From NCBI GenBank assembly GCA_903831255.1, contig CAIKWZ010000019.1, positions 1 through 59,507 on the forward strand: a stretch of 59,507 nucleotides of DNA. Direction: 5' to 3'. Shown here one piece after another: positions 1 to 9,265 of the stretch (position 1 is its first letter; the number at the start of each line of letters is the position of its first letter). The notes beneath the pieces are model-generated. The model saw nothing but the letters and a program-made list of their open reading frames with translations. It was not told where the DNA came from and made no database searches. This DNA is from an uncultured Alphaproteobacteria bacterium. Lineage in GTDB: Bacteria > Pseudomonadota > Alphaproteobacteria > Caulobacterales > Hyphomonadaceae. Both the position numbers and the translations under genes were made by a program.

Positions 1-81
1 CGCCGCAAACTTCATCAGGCCCGGGACAAGAAAATAGAGTCCGAGCAGACATCGTCCGGTGAGGATCATGGCGTTGGACAT
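1..81 (-). CDS. DoxX family membrane protein (5' end only)
   Basis: The first 27 codons of a gene that runs off the left edge, read on the minus strand from an ATG at 81. The peptide begins MSNAMILTGRCLLGLYFL and continues with a PGLMKF motif, the typical first helix of DoxX/DoxD-like small membrane proteins. An AGGAAAG Shine-Dalgarno lies about 5 bases upstream of this ATG; a second in-frame ATG at 69 is possible. The DoxX family has four membrane helices, and its exact role varies (quinone or thiosulfate-linked redox membrane subunits). Only the N-terminus is visible, so the assignment rests on a short but characteristic stretch. Confidence 0.6.
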   Translation of the reverse strand, partial: MSNAMILTGRCLLGLYFLVPGLMKFAA

Positions 82-285
82 GTGGGCTTTCCTGTCAGGT
101 CTGAGGCGGGATCGAGTTGGACGCAGCGCTCTTGAGCTCGCCGCTCGCCAGAGGGCAGGGTCTCTTTACGATCGCGTGAAATCAAGCGAATTCCATTTCG
201 TGCAGCCCTTGGGGGGCGCGCGGCGCGTGCGCGGTGATCACAATTCAGAGTGCGGCGTCCTCGCAGGGGGGGGTAGGGTTCCGTC

Positions 286-1143
286 ATGATCAGAGATGTT
301 CATAGCGAAGTTTGGAGAGCGCTCGCCGCCCTGGCGTGGCTGGTGGGGGCGGCTGTCGCCGGTTTGTGTGCGGTTCGGATTTTGCTCGGCCCGACAACAG
401 ACCTGGCGGGATGGGTTTGGGCTTTGGCGTTTGCAGGCGTCGGGGCCTGGTTCGTGTGGCAGGCCTGGCGGGAATGGACGTCTTCCGAAGCGCTTCGCCG
501 CCTGACGGGCGTTCCGCCGCAGCAGACGCCGGCGCAGGCGGCTGAATTCCCCGGCGCCTGGAAGGGCGGCCCGGTTCCGCTTGAAACGCAGATCGAAAAG
601 CTCAGCGAAGCGGGACTGAGCATGGCCCCGGGGCGAACCATAGATGAGCTTTTGATCTCATACCCTCGCGCGGAATTCGAGGAAGGCGATCCTTATGGGC
701 TCATTCTTTTCATGTACGGCGTTGAAGTGGAGGCTGAGCCCTGGGGTCGCGTGTTCTGTGAGCGCGGGTGGAATTTCGACATGGAGTGCCTCGAGGAGGC
801 TGGCGATTATGTGCGCGCCTTCGAGAGCATTCTTCGGACAACCGGTCATCCTGAGCTGGCGACGGATATGCATGACGATTTTCGTCCTGGCGCGGAAACC
901 TGCGAGATCCGATATTCGATCCGGGGCCGGAAACGGGTGCTGACGGCGAGGATCGACCATGACTGGGCGGACCCCGAGGCCATGGGCGCATTCTTCCGGG
1001 ACATAGAAGGCGAACTTGCGGACGGCCGTCACTTCTGGGCGGCCGACAATGGGCAGTCCTCGGTCCTGTTTTTCCTCACAGACGCTGAGGCGGCCAAGAT
1101 CAACGCACAGCGTGAAGATGTGCTTGTGCGGTTGCACTCCTAG
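286..1143 (+). CDS. Membrane-anchored protein of unknown function
   Basis: A 285-residue protein. Two hydrophobic helices lie close to the N-terminus (about residues 11-34 and 41-60). They are followed by a mostly acidic soluble region of about 220 residues with four cysteines, two of them in a CERGWNFDMEC segment. I do not recognise the soluble domain. A G-rich stretch (AGGGTT) lies just upstream of the ATG. No partner gene is adjacent: the DoxX gene is divergent and the next gene starts 230 bases downstream. The topology suggests an inner-membrane anchor with a cytoplasmic or periplasmic domain, but no function can be given. Confidence 0.7.
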   Translation: MIRDVHSEVWRALAALAWLVGAAVAGLCAVRILLGPTTDLAGWVWALAFAGVGAWFVWQAWREWTSSEALRRLTGVPPQQTPAQAAEFPGAWKGGPVPLETQIEKLSEAGLSMAPGRTIDELLISYPRAEFEEGDPYGLILFMYGVEVEAEPWGRVFCERGWNFDMECLEEAGDYVRAFESILRTTGHPELATDMHDDFRPGAETCEIRYSIRGRKRVLTARIDHDWADPEAMGAFFRDIEGELADGRHFWAADNGQSSVLFFLTDAEAAKINAQREDVLVRLHS

Positions 1144-1298
1144 ACAAGTCGATGCCGATCCGTCTCGCGGACAGTCGAGGCGTTCGTCAAAATGGGTGAA
1201 CCCTGTCGGGTCGAACGATGTGCGCCGTCTCCATGGGCGCTGAGAGGCTGCACAAGCGCCCCGTCCGTCGGGCGATCGGTGAGGGTCAGCCGAGCCGT

Positions 1299-1374
1299 TG
1301 ATTGGATATATACCTTATTTATCCAAGTATATCGGACTATTTCTATACGGGCATAAACTTCTTATATATCGGCT
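1299..1374 (+). promoter_or_regulatory. AT-rich promoter/leader of the AAA+ ATPase gene
   Basis: About 75 bases of strikingly AT-rich sequence in an otherwise GC-rich window, ending directly at the ATG at 1375. It contains the near-direct repeat TATATCGG(A)CTAT at 1328-1340 and 1365-1376, plus TATATAC and GTATATC elements that partly mirror one another. There is no Shine-Dalgarno, so the mRNA may be leaderless or start within a few bases of the ATG. The repeats could be an operator. Seen directly: base composition and repeats. Inferred: promoter function. Confidence 0.5.
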
Positions 1375-2541
1375 ATGGATCCAGTTCGTAATCCCTTCGT
1401 GCCCGGCGCCGGGTCCAAGCCCCCAGAGCTTGCGGGGCGCGATGTGATCCTTAACGAGGCGGCCATCGCCCTCCAGAGGGTCATCAATGGGCGTCACGAC
1501 CGGTCGCAAATTCTTCTTGGCCTGCGCGGGACAGGGAAAACCGTTCTGTTGAACGCCATTGAGACCCTCGCGCAGGCGCATGGCCACATCACGTCGTTCA
1601 TCGAGGCGCCCGAAACGGGTCGCCTCGCTGACCAGCTTTACCCTAAGGTGCATCAGGCGCTGCGTAAGCTTTCCGGTTTTGAAGCTGCGAAAGCCGCAGC
1701 GTATTCCGGTTTGCGCGCCCTCCGGGGCTTTGCCGGGGCGTTTAAGATCAAGATCGGCGATGTGGCGATTTCAGTGGATCCAGAGCCCGGAGTGGCTGAC
1801 AGCGGCAATCTCGAGTTTGACCTCGTCGATTTGTTCCAGGCCGTCGGGCGGGCGGCGCAAGCGGCCGGAAGCGGGTGGAGCCTGTTCATTGACGAACTCC
1901 AGTATCTCAAGGAGCCGGAGCTCGCTGCTCTCATTGTCGCCATTCATCGCTCCAACCAGACGAACTTGCCGATCCTCCTGTTTGGAGCCGGACTGCCGCA
2001 GATCGCCGCCTTAAGCGGCAACGCCAAATCCTATGCCGGACGGCTCTTCAGCTTTCCTCCGATCGGCGCCCTTGACGATGCGTCCGCCCGCGCAGCCATC
2101 CGCCAGCCCATCCAGGAGGAAGGCGAAGACATTGAGGGCGTTGCGCTCGCCGCCATCGTACGGGTCACCCATGGGTTTCCCTATTTTCTTCAGGAATGGG
2201 GATATCAGGCGTGGAACGCGGCCGCGTCTTCCCCGATCGCTGAGGGGGATGTCGCGATGGCCTCCGTCAACGCCTTGAAACGCCTGGACGAGGGCTTTTT
2301 TCGGGTGCGTCTGGATCGGCTGACGCCAAAGGAGCGGGGCTATGTCGTTGCTATGGCCCGATTGGGCTCCGGCCCCTACCGCTCAGCGGATGTCGCCGAC
2401 GCTTTGGGTGAAAGCGTGCAATCACTGGGTCCTCGCCGCGCCTCGATCATCAGCAAGGGAATGATCTATAGCCCTGCGCATGGCGACATCGCTTTCACTG
2501 TGCCGATGTTCGACGATTTTCTGAGACGAACCTTCTCCTGA
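1375..2541 (+). CDS. AAA+ ATPase (AAA_16/Orc1-Cdc6-like) with C-terminal winged helix
   Basis: A 388-residue ATP-binding protein. The N-terminus carries a conserved-looking NPFVPGAGSKPPELAGRD segment. It is followed by a Walker A (GLRGTGKT, residues 49-56), a Walker B (LFIDELQYL, about 170-178) and a sensor-1-like strand (LPILLFGAG). The C-terminal 80 residues look like a winged-helix DNA-binding domain (LTPKERGYVVAMARL, then ADVADALGESVQSLGPRR). The family is widespread, scattered among bacteria and not functionally defined; STAND/Cdc6-like regulators and defence ATPases share this fold. The start at 1375 is supported by the conserved N-terminus although no ribosome-binding site is present. 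It lies next to hipBA in an accessory-looking stretch, which suggests horizontal acquisition. Confidence 0.8.
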   Translation: MDPVRNPFVPGAGSKPPELAGRDVILNEAAIALQRVINGRHDRSQILLGLRGTGKTVLLNAIETLAQAHGHITSFIEAPETGRLADQLYPKVHQALRKLSGFEAAKAAAYSGLRALRGFAGAFKIKIGDVAISVDPEPGVADSGNLEFDLVDLFQAVGRAAQAAGSGWSLFIDELQYLKEPELAALIVAIHRSNQTNLPILLFGAGLPQIAALSGNAKSYAGRLFSFPPIGALDDASARAAIRQPIQEEGEDIEGVALAAIVRVTHGFPYFLQEWGYQAWNAAASSPIAEGDVAMASVNALKRLDEGFFRVRLDRLTPKERGYVVAMARLGSGPYRSADVADALGESVQSLGPRRASIISKGMIYSPAHGDIAFTVPMFDDFLRRTFS

Positions 2542-2603
2542 GTCGACCTGTGATTTGGCCACGACAGGCGTTCCGGATCGCATCGGGGAGATAGGGGGGG
2601 GGG

Positions 2604-2622
2604 CTTCCCACTATTTGGGAAG
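2604..2622. repeat. Inverted repeat downstream of the AAA+ gene
   Basis: Perfect 7-base arms CTTCCCA and TGGGAAG with a 5-base loop, immediately after a run of nine G. There is no T tract on either strand, so it is not a clear intrinsic terminator. It may be a protein-binding site or a weak mRNA-end hairpin. Confidence 0.4.
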
Positions 2623-2718
2623 TAGCTTGTGGGTTCGTCTGGCATGGTCGGGCGATCCCTCGACGCGCCTTGCTCTGAGGGCCTGGATCACAAAAGATCA
2701 AAAATGACACTTTATGAA

Positions 2719-2744
2719 TAAATGAGCATTTAAAGGCTCATTTA
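2719..2744. promoter_or_regulatory. Putative HipB operator upstream of hipBA
   Basis: Perfect 9-base arms TAAATGAGC and GCTCATTTA separated by 8 bases, in AT-rich DNA about 90 bases before hipB. A TTGACA hexamer follows at 2762-2767, with TAAGAT-like bases at 2789-2794, but the spacing is long. HipB proteins autoregulate by binding palindromes upstream of their own operon. The sequence differs from the E. coli hip operator, so the assignment is by position and symmetry only. Confidence 0.45.
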
Positions 2745-2830
2745 CGATTTGTTGTTGAATATTGACATCGTATCCATAACGCTTCATGTAAGATCCCTTA
2801 AAGCGTATTGGGCGACCCAAGAGATCGAAA

Positions 2831-3193
2831 ATGAACCGAAATGAGATTTCAGATCTATCCTCGGTCGAGGCCTCCCTGCGGGTTGTGGGGGACAGGCTGT
2901 CGAGAATACGCCTGAGCCGAAACATGACCCAGGCGAACCTGGCCCGGGAGGCGGGCGCCTCCCTCAGCAGCGTCAAGCGGCTGGAGGCGGGGGAGAATGT
3001 CTCGCTCGACACCTTCATCCGCGTCCTGACGGCGCTCGGCCTGATCGGGCATCTGTCCGCCTTCCTGCCCGACCCCCAGGTCCGGCCCATCGAGCGGGTG
3101 AGGCGGGACGGCCGTGAACGACAGCGGGCGCGCGGCTCCGCGCCCATCGCCAGGGCGACGGATTGGGCCTGGGGTGAGGACGATCCGGCATGA
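2831..3193 (+). CDS. hipB: HipB-type antitoxin, XRE-family helix-turn-helix
   Basis: A 120-residue Cro/CI-type DNA-binding protein. The helix-turn-helix spans about residues 30-75 (MTQANLAREAGASLSSVKRLE). A basic, probably disordered tail follows and ends in WAWGEDDPA. HipB homodimers neutralise HipA by complex formation and repress the operon. The stop codon overlaps the hipA start by ATGA, so the two are translationally coupled. The tail is longer than in E. coli HipB and may contact the toxin, which is inference. A palindromic putative operator lies upstream at 2719-2744. Confidence 0.85.
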   Translation: MNRNEISDLSSVEASLRVVGDRLSRIRLSRNMTQANLAREAGASLSSVKRLEAGENVSLDTFIRVLTALGLIGHLSAFLPDPQVRPIERVRRDGRERQRARGSAPIARATDWAWGEDDPA

Positions 3194-4509
3194 CGGATGC
3201 GACGGTCCGCCTGTGGGGCAAGGCTATTGGCGCGGTAAGCTGGCTGCCGGACCGAAACGTCGGCGTGTTCCAGTATATGCCGGATTTCGCTCAGAGCGGC
3301 ATCGAGCTGGCGCCGGTCATGATGCCCCTTGGCCTCAATCCTTACGAGTTTCCCGGCCTGCCTCGGCCGGCGTTCAAAGGCCTGCCGGGCCTGCTGGCCG
3401 ACTCGCTGCCGGACAAGTTCGGCAATGCGCTGATCGACGCCTGGCTGGTCTCGCAGGGGCGTGCGGCGGACAGTTTCAATCCGGTGGAGCGCCTCTGCTA
3501 CATCGGCGCACGCGGCATGGGCGCGCTCGAATTTCATCCGGCGATCCTGAAAGGCGCGCGCACGTCCAGGCGTCTGGAGATTGATGCGCTCACGCGGCTC
3601 GCCAATCAGGTTCTGAACAATCGGACCCATCTGGCGGGTGTCCTCAGAGGCGACGACGACAGAGACACGCTTCAGGAGATCCTGCGGGTCGGGGTCTCGG
3701 CGGGCGGCGCGCGCGCCAAGGCGATCCTCGCCTGGAATGCGCAGACGAATGAATTCCGTTCAGGCCAGGTCGAGGCTGGCGAAGGCTTCGGCCACTGGCT
3801 TATGAAGTTTGACGGCGTCTCGAACAACAGCGACAGGGAGCTGGCCGATCCTCAGGGGTTCGGGCGGATCGAATATGCCTTTCATCTGCTCGCAATCGCC
3901 GCCGGGGTCGATATGAGCGAGTGCCGTCTCCACGAGGAGGGCGGTCGCGCGCATTTCATGACCCGCCGGTTTGATCGCAGCGCTGCAGGCCATAAGCTGC
4001 ACATGCAGTCGCTGGCGGCGCTTCGCCATTACGATTTCAATTCCGGAGGCGCCTACTCCTACGAGCAGGCGGTAGAGACCGTGAGAATGCTGGGACTGCC
4101 CGCCTGCGACATCGAGCAACAATTCCGCCGGGCTGTCCTCAACGTGCTGATCCGCAACCAGGATGATCACGTCAAGAACATCGCCTTTCTGATGAACCGG
4201 AAGGGAGAGTGGCGCCTCTCCCCCGCCTTCGACGTGGCCTACGCCTACAACCCCGACGGACTGTGGACGAGCCAGCATCAGATGAGCCTGAACGGGAAAC
4301 GGGATCATTTCGAGATGGCTGATCTCTTAGCCTTTGGCGGCTATTGCGGTCTGAAGCCTAAAAAGGCGGAAGGGATTATCCGCGACATGCGCGCAGAGGT
4401 CGATAAATGGCCGGGTTTCGCTGAACAGGCCGGCGTTCCGAAGAGCGAGGCGCTCCTGATACTCGAGGCCATGCGACGGGAGATCGTGATCCCGACCGGA
4501 GGATCATAG
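3190..4509 (+). CDS. hipA: HipA-type serine/threonine kinase toxin
   Basis: 439 residues, normal length for HipA. The N-terminal subdomain (about 1-110) matches the Couple_hipA region, including the PGLLADSLPDKFGNALID stretch. Kinase motifs are intact: SAGGARAKAIL (about residues 170-180), LMKFDG, the catalytic NQDDHVKN (about 323-330) and the metal-binding SPAFDVAY (about 344-351). HipA of E. coli phosphorylates glutamyl-tRNA synthetase and induces persistence; other HipA proteins use other substrates, so the target here is unknown. There is no frameshift or missing catalytic residue, so the toxin looks active. Coupled to hipB by a 4-base overlap. Confidence 0.9.
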   Translation: MTDATVRLWGKAIGAVSWLPDRNVGVFQYMPDFAQSGIELAPVMMPLGLNPYEFPGLPRPAFKGLPGLLADSLPDKFGNALIDAWLVSQGRAADSFNPVERLCYIGARGMGALEFHPAILKGARTSRRLEIDALTRLANQVLNNRTHLAGVLRGDDDRDTLQEILRVGVSAGGARAKAILAWNAQTNEFRSGQVEAGEGFGHWLMKFDGVSNNSDRELADPQGFGRIEYAFHLLAIAAGVDMSECRLHEEGGRAHFMTRRFDRSAAGHKLHMQSLAALRHYDFNSGGAYSYEQAVETVRMLGLPACDIEQQFRRAVLNVLIRNQDDHVKNIAFLMNRKGEWRLSPAFDVAYAYNPDGLWTSQHQMSLNGKRDHFEMADLLAFGGYCGLKPKKAEGIIRDMRAEVDKWPGFAEQAGVPKSEALLILEAMRREIVIPTGGS

Positions 4510-4750
4510 TTAAGGCCCGATCGGGCGGCCTCCAGTGCGCTGAGGGGGCCTCGCCAAAGCGCCTGATCCGCCAAGCCAGGGGCCGCTCCCCGCGCCTCAT
4601 CAATCGGGTTTGCAGGGGAGGTCGCGAGGGTTAAGCTTGGATCGATTGTCGGTTGAGGATCGCACGCTTTACCTTTCAGCTCGGCCCGTCTAGGTCCCAA
4701 CCCCGATGCGCCGTCGGCCCTCCGACTGGCGTTTGAAAGAGATGACGGCC

Positions 4751-5755
4751 ATGTCCGGTTCGAGTTTGTTGGGGGCGACGCCTGCGACGGTCGCCCTCGA
4801 TGCGTCCCTTGAGGCGTATGCGCGGCGCTTTCGCGAGCGGCCGGGACGGGCGAAGCCCTTATCGCCCCAGCTGCGCCGCCTCGAGGCGGAAAGCATCTTC
4901 ATCATGCGAGAAGTCGCCGCCAGCTTTGAGAAGCCGGTGATGCTCTATTCGATCGGCAAGGATTCGAGCGTGATGCTTCATCTGGCGCTGAAGGCCTTCT
5001 GGCCTTCGCCGCCGCCCTTTTCCTTCCTGCATGTGGATACGACCTGGAAGTTTTCCGAGATGATCGTCTTCCGGGACCTGATCATGAAGAAGCTGGGGCT
5101 CAATCTTCTTGTTCACGTGAACGAGGAGGGATTGCGCCGGGGAATCAGCCCTTATGCATCGGGATCGGGACTGCACACTCAGGTGATGAAGACCGAAGGA
5201 TTGCGTCAGGCGCTGGATGCGTACGGCTTCGATGCGGCCTTCGGCGGGGCGAGGCGCGACGAGGAGAAGTCGAGAGCCAAGGAGCGCATCTTCTCCTTTC
5301 GATCCCAGTCGCACGGGTGGGATCCGAAGAACCAGCGCCCCGAGCTCTGGACCCTCTACAACACCCGCAAGGCGCCGGGAGAATCGATCCGCGTCTTTCC
5401 GATCTCGAACTGGACCGAGCTCGATATCTGGTCCTACCTCGCCGAGGAGGAGATCCCGATCGTTCCGCTGTATTTCTCAGCCCAGAGGCCGACGATCGAG
5501 CGCGGGGGCCAGATCTTCATGGTCGACGATGATCGCACGCCCCTGGCGCCGGGAGAGGCGCCGCAAATGCGCGGCGTGCGTTTTCGCACGCTTGGCTGTT
5601 ATCCCCTGACCGCTGCAGTCGAGAGCCCGGCGGCCGACATCGATGCGGTCATCGCGGAGATGCTGACGGCGACGACCTCCGAGCGCTCGGGTCGCCTCAT
5701 CGATCATGACGAGAGCGGATCGATGGAGAAGAAGAAGCGCGAGGGGTATTTCTGA
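4751..5755 (+). CDS. cysD: Sulfate adenylyltransferase subunit 2
   Basis: The catalytic subunit of ATP sulfurylase (sulfate + ATP to adenosine 5'-phosphosulfate), a PP-loop enzyme. The motif [18 protein letters not shown] is seen near residue 65, then HVDTTWKF and the conserved C-terminal GCYPLT and EKKKREGYF. An upstream in-frame ATG at 4706 would add 15 residues. I prefer 4751 because GAAAGAG at 4735-4741 is well placed for it. Even so there is a roughly 30-residue N-terminal extension over the usual 300-302 residues. It overlaps cysNC by one base (TGATG), consistent with the obligate CysD-CysN complex. Confidence 0.93.
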   Translation: MSGSSLLGATPATVALDASLEAYARRFRERPGRAKPLSPQLRRLEAESIFIMREVAASFEKPVMLYSIGKDSSVMLHLALKAFWPSPPPFSFLHVDTTWKFSEMIVFRDLIMKKLGLNLLVHVNEEGLRRGISPYASGSGLHTQVMKTEGLRQALDAYGFDAAFGGARRDEEKSRAKERIFSFRSQSHGWDPKNQRPELWTLYNTRKAPGESIRVFPISNWTELDIWSYLAEEEIPIVPLYFSAQRPTIERGGQIFMVDDDRTPLAPGEAPQMRGVRFRTLGCYPLTAAVESPAADIDAVIAEMLTATTSERSGRLIDHDESGSMEKKKREGYF

Positions 5756-7668
5756 TGACCTCGGCCGTCACCGCCCGCCATCTCGCCTCCGCTGAAAAAG
5801 GGCTTCTCCGCTTCATCACCTGCGGGTCGGTGGACGACGGCAAGTCGACCCTGATTGGGCGTCTGCTCTACGATACGCGTCTCATCTTCGAGGATCAGCT
5901 TGCAAGCCTCCAGGTCGAATCGGCGCGCCGGGGCGCGCGCGGCGGCGGCATCGACTTCTCCCTTCTTCTCGACGGCCTCGAGGCGGAACGCGAGCAGGGT
6001 ATCACCATCGATGTGGCCTACCGCTTCTTCGCGACCGGCCGGCGTAAGTTCATCGTCGCCGACACGCCCGGTCATGAGCAGTACACCCGCAACATGGCCA
6101 CCGGCGCCTCGACCGCCGATCTCGCCGTCATTCTCATCGATGCGCGCAAGGGCGTGCTCGTTCAGACGCGGCGCCACACCTTCATCAATCATCTCCTGGG
6201 CGTGCCGCGCATTGTTCTGGCGGTGAACAAGATGGATCTCGTCGGCTACTCTCAGGCCCGCTTCGAGGAGATCGTCGCTGACTATATGGCGATGGCCGCC
6301 GGTCTCGGTTTCAAGAGCGTGACCCCGATCCCTCTTTCGGCCCTTGAGGGGGAGAATGTGATCGCCCCGTCTGCGCTCATGCCCTGGTGGACGGGCGAGA
6401 GCCTTCTGGGTTTTCTCGAGGAAGTTGAGGTCGAGGATGCGCGCCTTGCCTCGGCGATGCGCTTTCCCGTGCAGTGGGTGAACCGGCCCCATCTCGATTT
6501 CCGGGGATTTTCCGGAACCCTCGCCTCGGGCGCCCTCGCGCCCGGAGATCCCGTGGTCGTCGCGCGGTCAGGCAAGACCTCAAAGATCCGCGCCGTCGTG
6601 ACCGCGGACGGGGACCTTGAGCGGGCCGAGGCGGGCGACGCCGTCACGCTGGTCCTCGAGCACGAGATCGACATTTCGCGGGGCGATATTCTGTGCGCTC
6701 CCAGCGCACGACCGACAGTGGCGCGTCAGTTCCTCAGTCATGTGCTCTGGATGCATGAGGAGGAGCTTCAGCTGGGCCGCCCCTATCTTCTGAAGATGGG
6801 CGCGCAGAGCGTGCAGGCGGTTGTCTCGGCGATCCGTCACCGGCTGGACATCAACACCCTGTCGCCGGCGCCGGCCGAGACCCTTGAGCTCAACGGCATG
6901 GGGCTGTGCGAGATCACCACGCTGCAGCCGGTCGCCTTCGATCCCTACCGGGATAATCGTGAGACCGGCGCCTTCATTCTGATCGACCGCTTCACCCATC
7001 AGACGGTCGCCGCCGGGATGGTCGAGGCCTCGCTTCAGAAGGCGACCCATGTCTATTCCCAGGCCATGGATGTGGCCAAGCCCGCCCGCTCCGTTCTCAA
7101 GGGGCACAAGCCGGCCGTGCTCTGGTTTACCGGGCTGTCAGGGGCCGGCAAGTCGACGATCGCCAGTCTGGTCGAGCGTCGACTGTCGCTGATGGGCGCC
7201 CACACCTACTCCCTCGACGGGGACAATATGCGCCAGGGTCTCAACAAGGATCTCGGCTTCTCCGACGCGGATCGCGTGGAGAACATCCGGCGTATTGGCG
7301 AGGTGGCGCGCCTGTTCGTGGACGCAGGTCTGATCGTCACCGCCTCCTTCATCTCCCCCTTCCGGGCCGAGCGCGACATGGTCCGCTCCCTTCTTGAGCC
7401 AGGCGAGTTCATCGAGATTTTTGTCGATACGCCCCTTTCGGTCGCCGAACAGCGCGACCCCAAGGGGCTGTACCGTCGCGCCCGAACCGGCGAGATCGGA
7501 AACTTCACAGGCATTTCCTCGCCCTATGAGCCTCCGGTCGACCCCGAGATCCGCCTCCTGGCAGGCGAGGGCGATCCTGCCGTTCACGCGGCAACCGTGG
7601 TGGAGTACCTGAAAATGGCCGGCGTCCTCGCGCGTGCGGAGGACGCCCCGCTCGACTTCAGCATTTGA
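5755..7668 (+). CDS. cysNC: Bifunctional sulfate adenylyltransferase subunit 1 / adenylylsulfate kinase
   Basis: A 637-residue fusion. The N-terminal two thirds is the CysN GTPase: GSVDDGKST (P-loop, about residues 22-30), [11 protein letters not shown] and NKMD, then beta-barrel domains. It couples GTP hydrolysis to the CysD reaction. The C-terminal about 190 residues are APS kinase: a second P-loop (GLSGAGKST), then [16 protein letters not shown]. The product is PAPS. The fusion is common in proteobacteria, including NodQ-type proteins. No PAPS reductase or sulfite reductase gene follows, so from this window alone the product could feed either assimilation or sulfation. Confidence 0.95.
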   Translation: MTSAVTARHLASAEKGLLRFITCGSVDDGKSTLIGRLLYDTRLIFEDQLASLQVESARRGARGGGIDFSLLLDGLEAEREQGITIDVAYRFFATGRRKFIVADTPGHEQYTRNMATGASTADLAVILIDARKGVLVQTRRHTFINHLLGVPRIVLAVNKMDLVGYSQARFEEIVADYMAMAAGLGFKSVTPIPLSALEGENVIAPSALMPWWTGESLLGFLEEVEVEDARLASAMRFPVQWVNRPHLDFRGFSGTLASGALAPGDPVVVARSGKTSKIRAVVTADGDLERAEAGDAVTLVLEHEIDISRGDILCAPSARPTVARQFLSHVLWMHEEELQLGRPYLLKMGAQSVQAVVSAIRHRLDINTLSPAPAETLELNGMGLCEITTLQPVAFDPYRDNRETGAFILIDRFTHQTVAAGMVEASLQKATHVYSQAMDVAKPARSVLKGHKPAVLWFTGLSGAGKSTIASLVERRLSLMGAHTYSLDGDNMRQGLNKDLGFSDADRVENIRRIGEVARLFVDAGLIVTASFISPFRAERDMVRSLLEPGEFIEIFVDTPLSVAEQRDPKGLYRRARTGEIGNFTGISSPYEPPVDPEIRLLAGEGDPAVHAATVVEYLKMAGVLARAEDAPLDFSI

Positions 7669-7675
7669 TCGTCTG

Positions 7676-7691
7676 CGAGGCGCTTGCCTCG
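7676..7691 (+). terminator. Hairpin after cysNC
   Basis: Arms CGAGGC and GCCTCG with a GCTT loop begin 7 bases after the cysNC stop, followed by GTTTC. The stem is short and the T tract poor, so it is a weak intrinsic terminator at best. Confidence 0.4.
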
Positions 7692-7753
7692 TTTCGCTGC
7701 ATGATCTAACCGGGGCCTCCGCCGGAGGATCCGGCTGCCGCGGGACATTCCGG

Positions 7754-8410
7754 ATGCTGAGCCCCGAAGCCGTGATTGTTGCGGGAGCGGCCGGGATGTC
7801 CGCCGCCGGGGCCCTGTTCGCCGCCCTTGCCGCCTCGCGCGCCCGCGCGCTCGCCGACTGGTTTGTTCTTCTGGCGGGCGTAGTGCTCTCTCTCGGCGTG
7901 CTCACACATCTGGCCCCTGAGGCGCTCAGCCTCAGGCCCGACGGATGGGCGTTCATTTGTCTCGGCGCGGCGTTCGGCGGCCTGGCGGAGCTTCTCGTTC
8001 AGAGGCGTAGGGAGAAGATGGCTGATCCTGCGCGTCTCGGCGCCTGGGTCTCTCTGGGCGCCCTGATGCTCCATTCCACTCTCGACGGGGCGGCTTATTC
8101 CGCCTCATTCGGGCATTCCGAAGTGTCCGGCATCGTGGCGGGAACCGGTCTTATCCTTCATGAGGCGCCGGAAGGTGTGGCCGCGATGCTGCTCGCCCTT
8201 CAGACGGGACTGAGATCCTCAATCGCCCCTCTGGCCGCCCTTGCCGCGTCTGCGGCGACAACCCCTCTCGGCTGGGCGCTCGCCCATGGTCTCGGCGAGC
8301 GCGCTCATGGTTCGATGGAGATCATGTTCGCTCTGTCAGCCGGATTGCTGACCTATGTGGGCCTTCGTCTGCTCGTCTCCGGCTGGCGCGCCGTCCGGGC
8401 GCGGACCTGA
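7754..8410 (+). CDS. ZIP-family metal transporter
   Basis: 218 residues with about seven hydrophobic segments. The two metal-binding signatures of the ZIP family are present: HSTLDGAAYSASF and LHEAPEGVAAMLLAL, which supply the His/Asp and His/Glu ligands of helices 4 and 5. ZIP proteins bring divalent metals (Zn, Fe, Mn) into the cytoplasm. The ATG at 7754 starts the first helix directly; the only strong GGAGGA (7724-7729) is too far upstream to be ideal, so the start is somewhat uncertain. It is separated from cysNC by a weak hairpin and is probably an independent unit. The metal cannot be predicted. Confidence 0.85.
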   Translation: MLSPEAVIVAGAAGMSAAGALFAALAASRARALADWFVLLAGVVLSLGVLTHLAPEALSLRPDGWAFICLGAAFGGLAELLVQRRREKMADPARLGAWVSLGALMLHSTLDGAAYSASFGHSEVSGIVAGTGLILHEAPEGVAAMLLALQTGLRSSIAPLAALAASAATTPLGWALAHGLGERAHGSMEIMFALSAGLLTYVGLRLLVSGWRAVRART

Positions 8411-8493
8411 AGTCTCTCGCCTGTCGCAGAACAGGGGAAGGTGCTAGATCGGCGCCGTCGACGATGAAGGCGTCCTGTCGGGAGGATGAGGGT

Positions 8494-9141
8494 ATGGAAG
8501 AGGTCGTTCTCTATGAGTACTGGCGTTCCTCGGCGAGTTATCGGGTCCGCATCGCCCTGAACCTCAAAGGGCTTGCCTGGCGCAGCGTCGACGTGTCCCT
8601 GCTCAAGGGCGACCAGACCCGTCCCGAGCATCTGGCGCGCCATCCCTCCGGTCGGGTGCCGATCCTTGAGATCGACGGGCGCCGGATCGGTCAGTCCATG
8701 GCCATGATCGCCTATCTGGACGAAACGCGTCCCGCCCCGCCGCTTCTGCCTCAGCATCCCGCCGATCGGGCGTATGTGCGCGATCTGACCGATCAGATCA
8801 TCGCCGACATTCATCCCCTCAACAATCTCTCCGTCCTCGATCGTCTCCGCTCCCAGTTCGGCGCCGACGATGAGGCGATCGCCTCCTGGTACCGGCACTG
8901 GATTGTCCGCGGGTTCGGGGTTCTCGAGCAGATGCTGCCGTCCGCAGGCGGAGTGTGCTTCGGGGATGCCGTAACCCTCGCGGACATCGCCCTCGTTCCT
9001 CAGGTCGCCAATTCCCGTCGCTTTCATGTGGATCTGTCGGATTTTCCCAAAATCGCCCGCATCGACGCGGCGCTGCGGGCTCATCCTGCCTTTCAGGCGG
9101 CGTCTCCGGACGCTCATCCCGCAGCCCGGGCGCCAGGGTGA
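8494..9141 (+). CDS. maiA: Maleylacetoacetate isomerase (zeta-class glutathione transferase)
   Basis: 215 residues, normal for the family. The N-terminal thioredoxin fold carries the zeta-type glutathione-binding motif RSSASYRVRIALNLKGL and the QSMAMIAYLDE helix start; the C-terminal half is the helical GST domain. It isomerises maleylacetoacetate to fumarylacetoacetate in tyrosine/homogentisate breakdown, using glutathione. The start at 8494 has GGAGG at 8481-8485, better than the in-frame ATG at 8464. The next gene encodes the following enzyme of the pathway, which strongly supports the call. Homogentisate dioxygenase is not in the window. Confidence 0.9.
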   Translation: MEEVVLYEYWRSSASYRVRIALNLKGLAWRSVDVSLLKGDQTRPEHLARHPSGRVPILEIDGRRIGQSMAMIAYLDETRPAPPLLPQHPADRAYVRDLTDQIIADIHPLNNLSVLDRLRSQFGADDEAIASWYRHWIVRGFGVLEQMLPSAGGVCFGDAVTLADIALVPQVANSRRFHVDLSDFPKIARIDAALRAHPAFQAASPDAHPAARAPG

Positions 9142-9265
9142 GATATCGGATCCTGCGGCATCCTCGATCCTCGCTCTCGCGCCGGCTCTCGGCTACACTT
9201 GAGGGTGTTCCTGTCGCGTGCGCGGATGACCGCGCCGCCCGATCCAGAAAGCCGGAAGTTCCGCG

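Noticed and set aside
59-289. Short plus- and minus-strand open frames between the DoxX and first unknown gene
   Set aside because: No family, poor start signals, and the DoxX start at 81 explains part of the region.
4510-4750. Possible riboswitch or terminator upstream of cysD
   Set aside because: Only a 12-base palindrome GCCCGATCGGGC at 4515-4526 is present, with no T tract and no SAM-riboswitch core that I can recognise.
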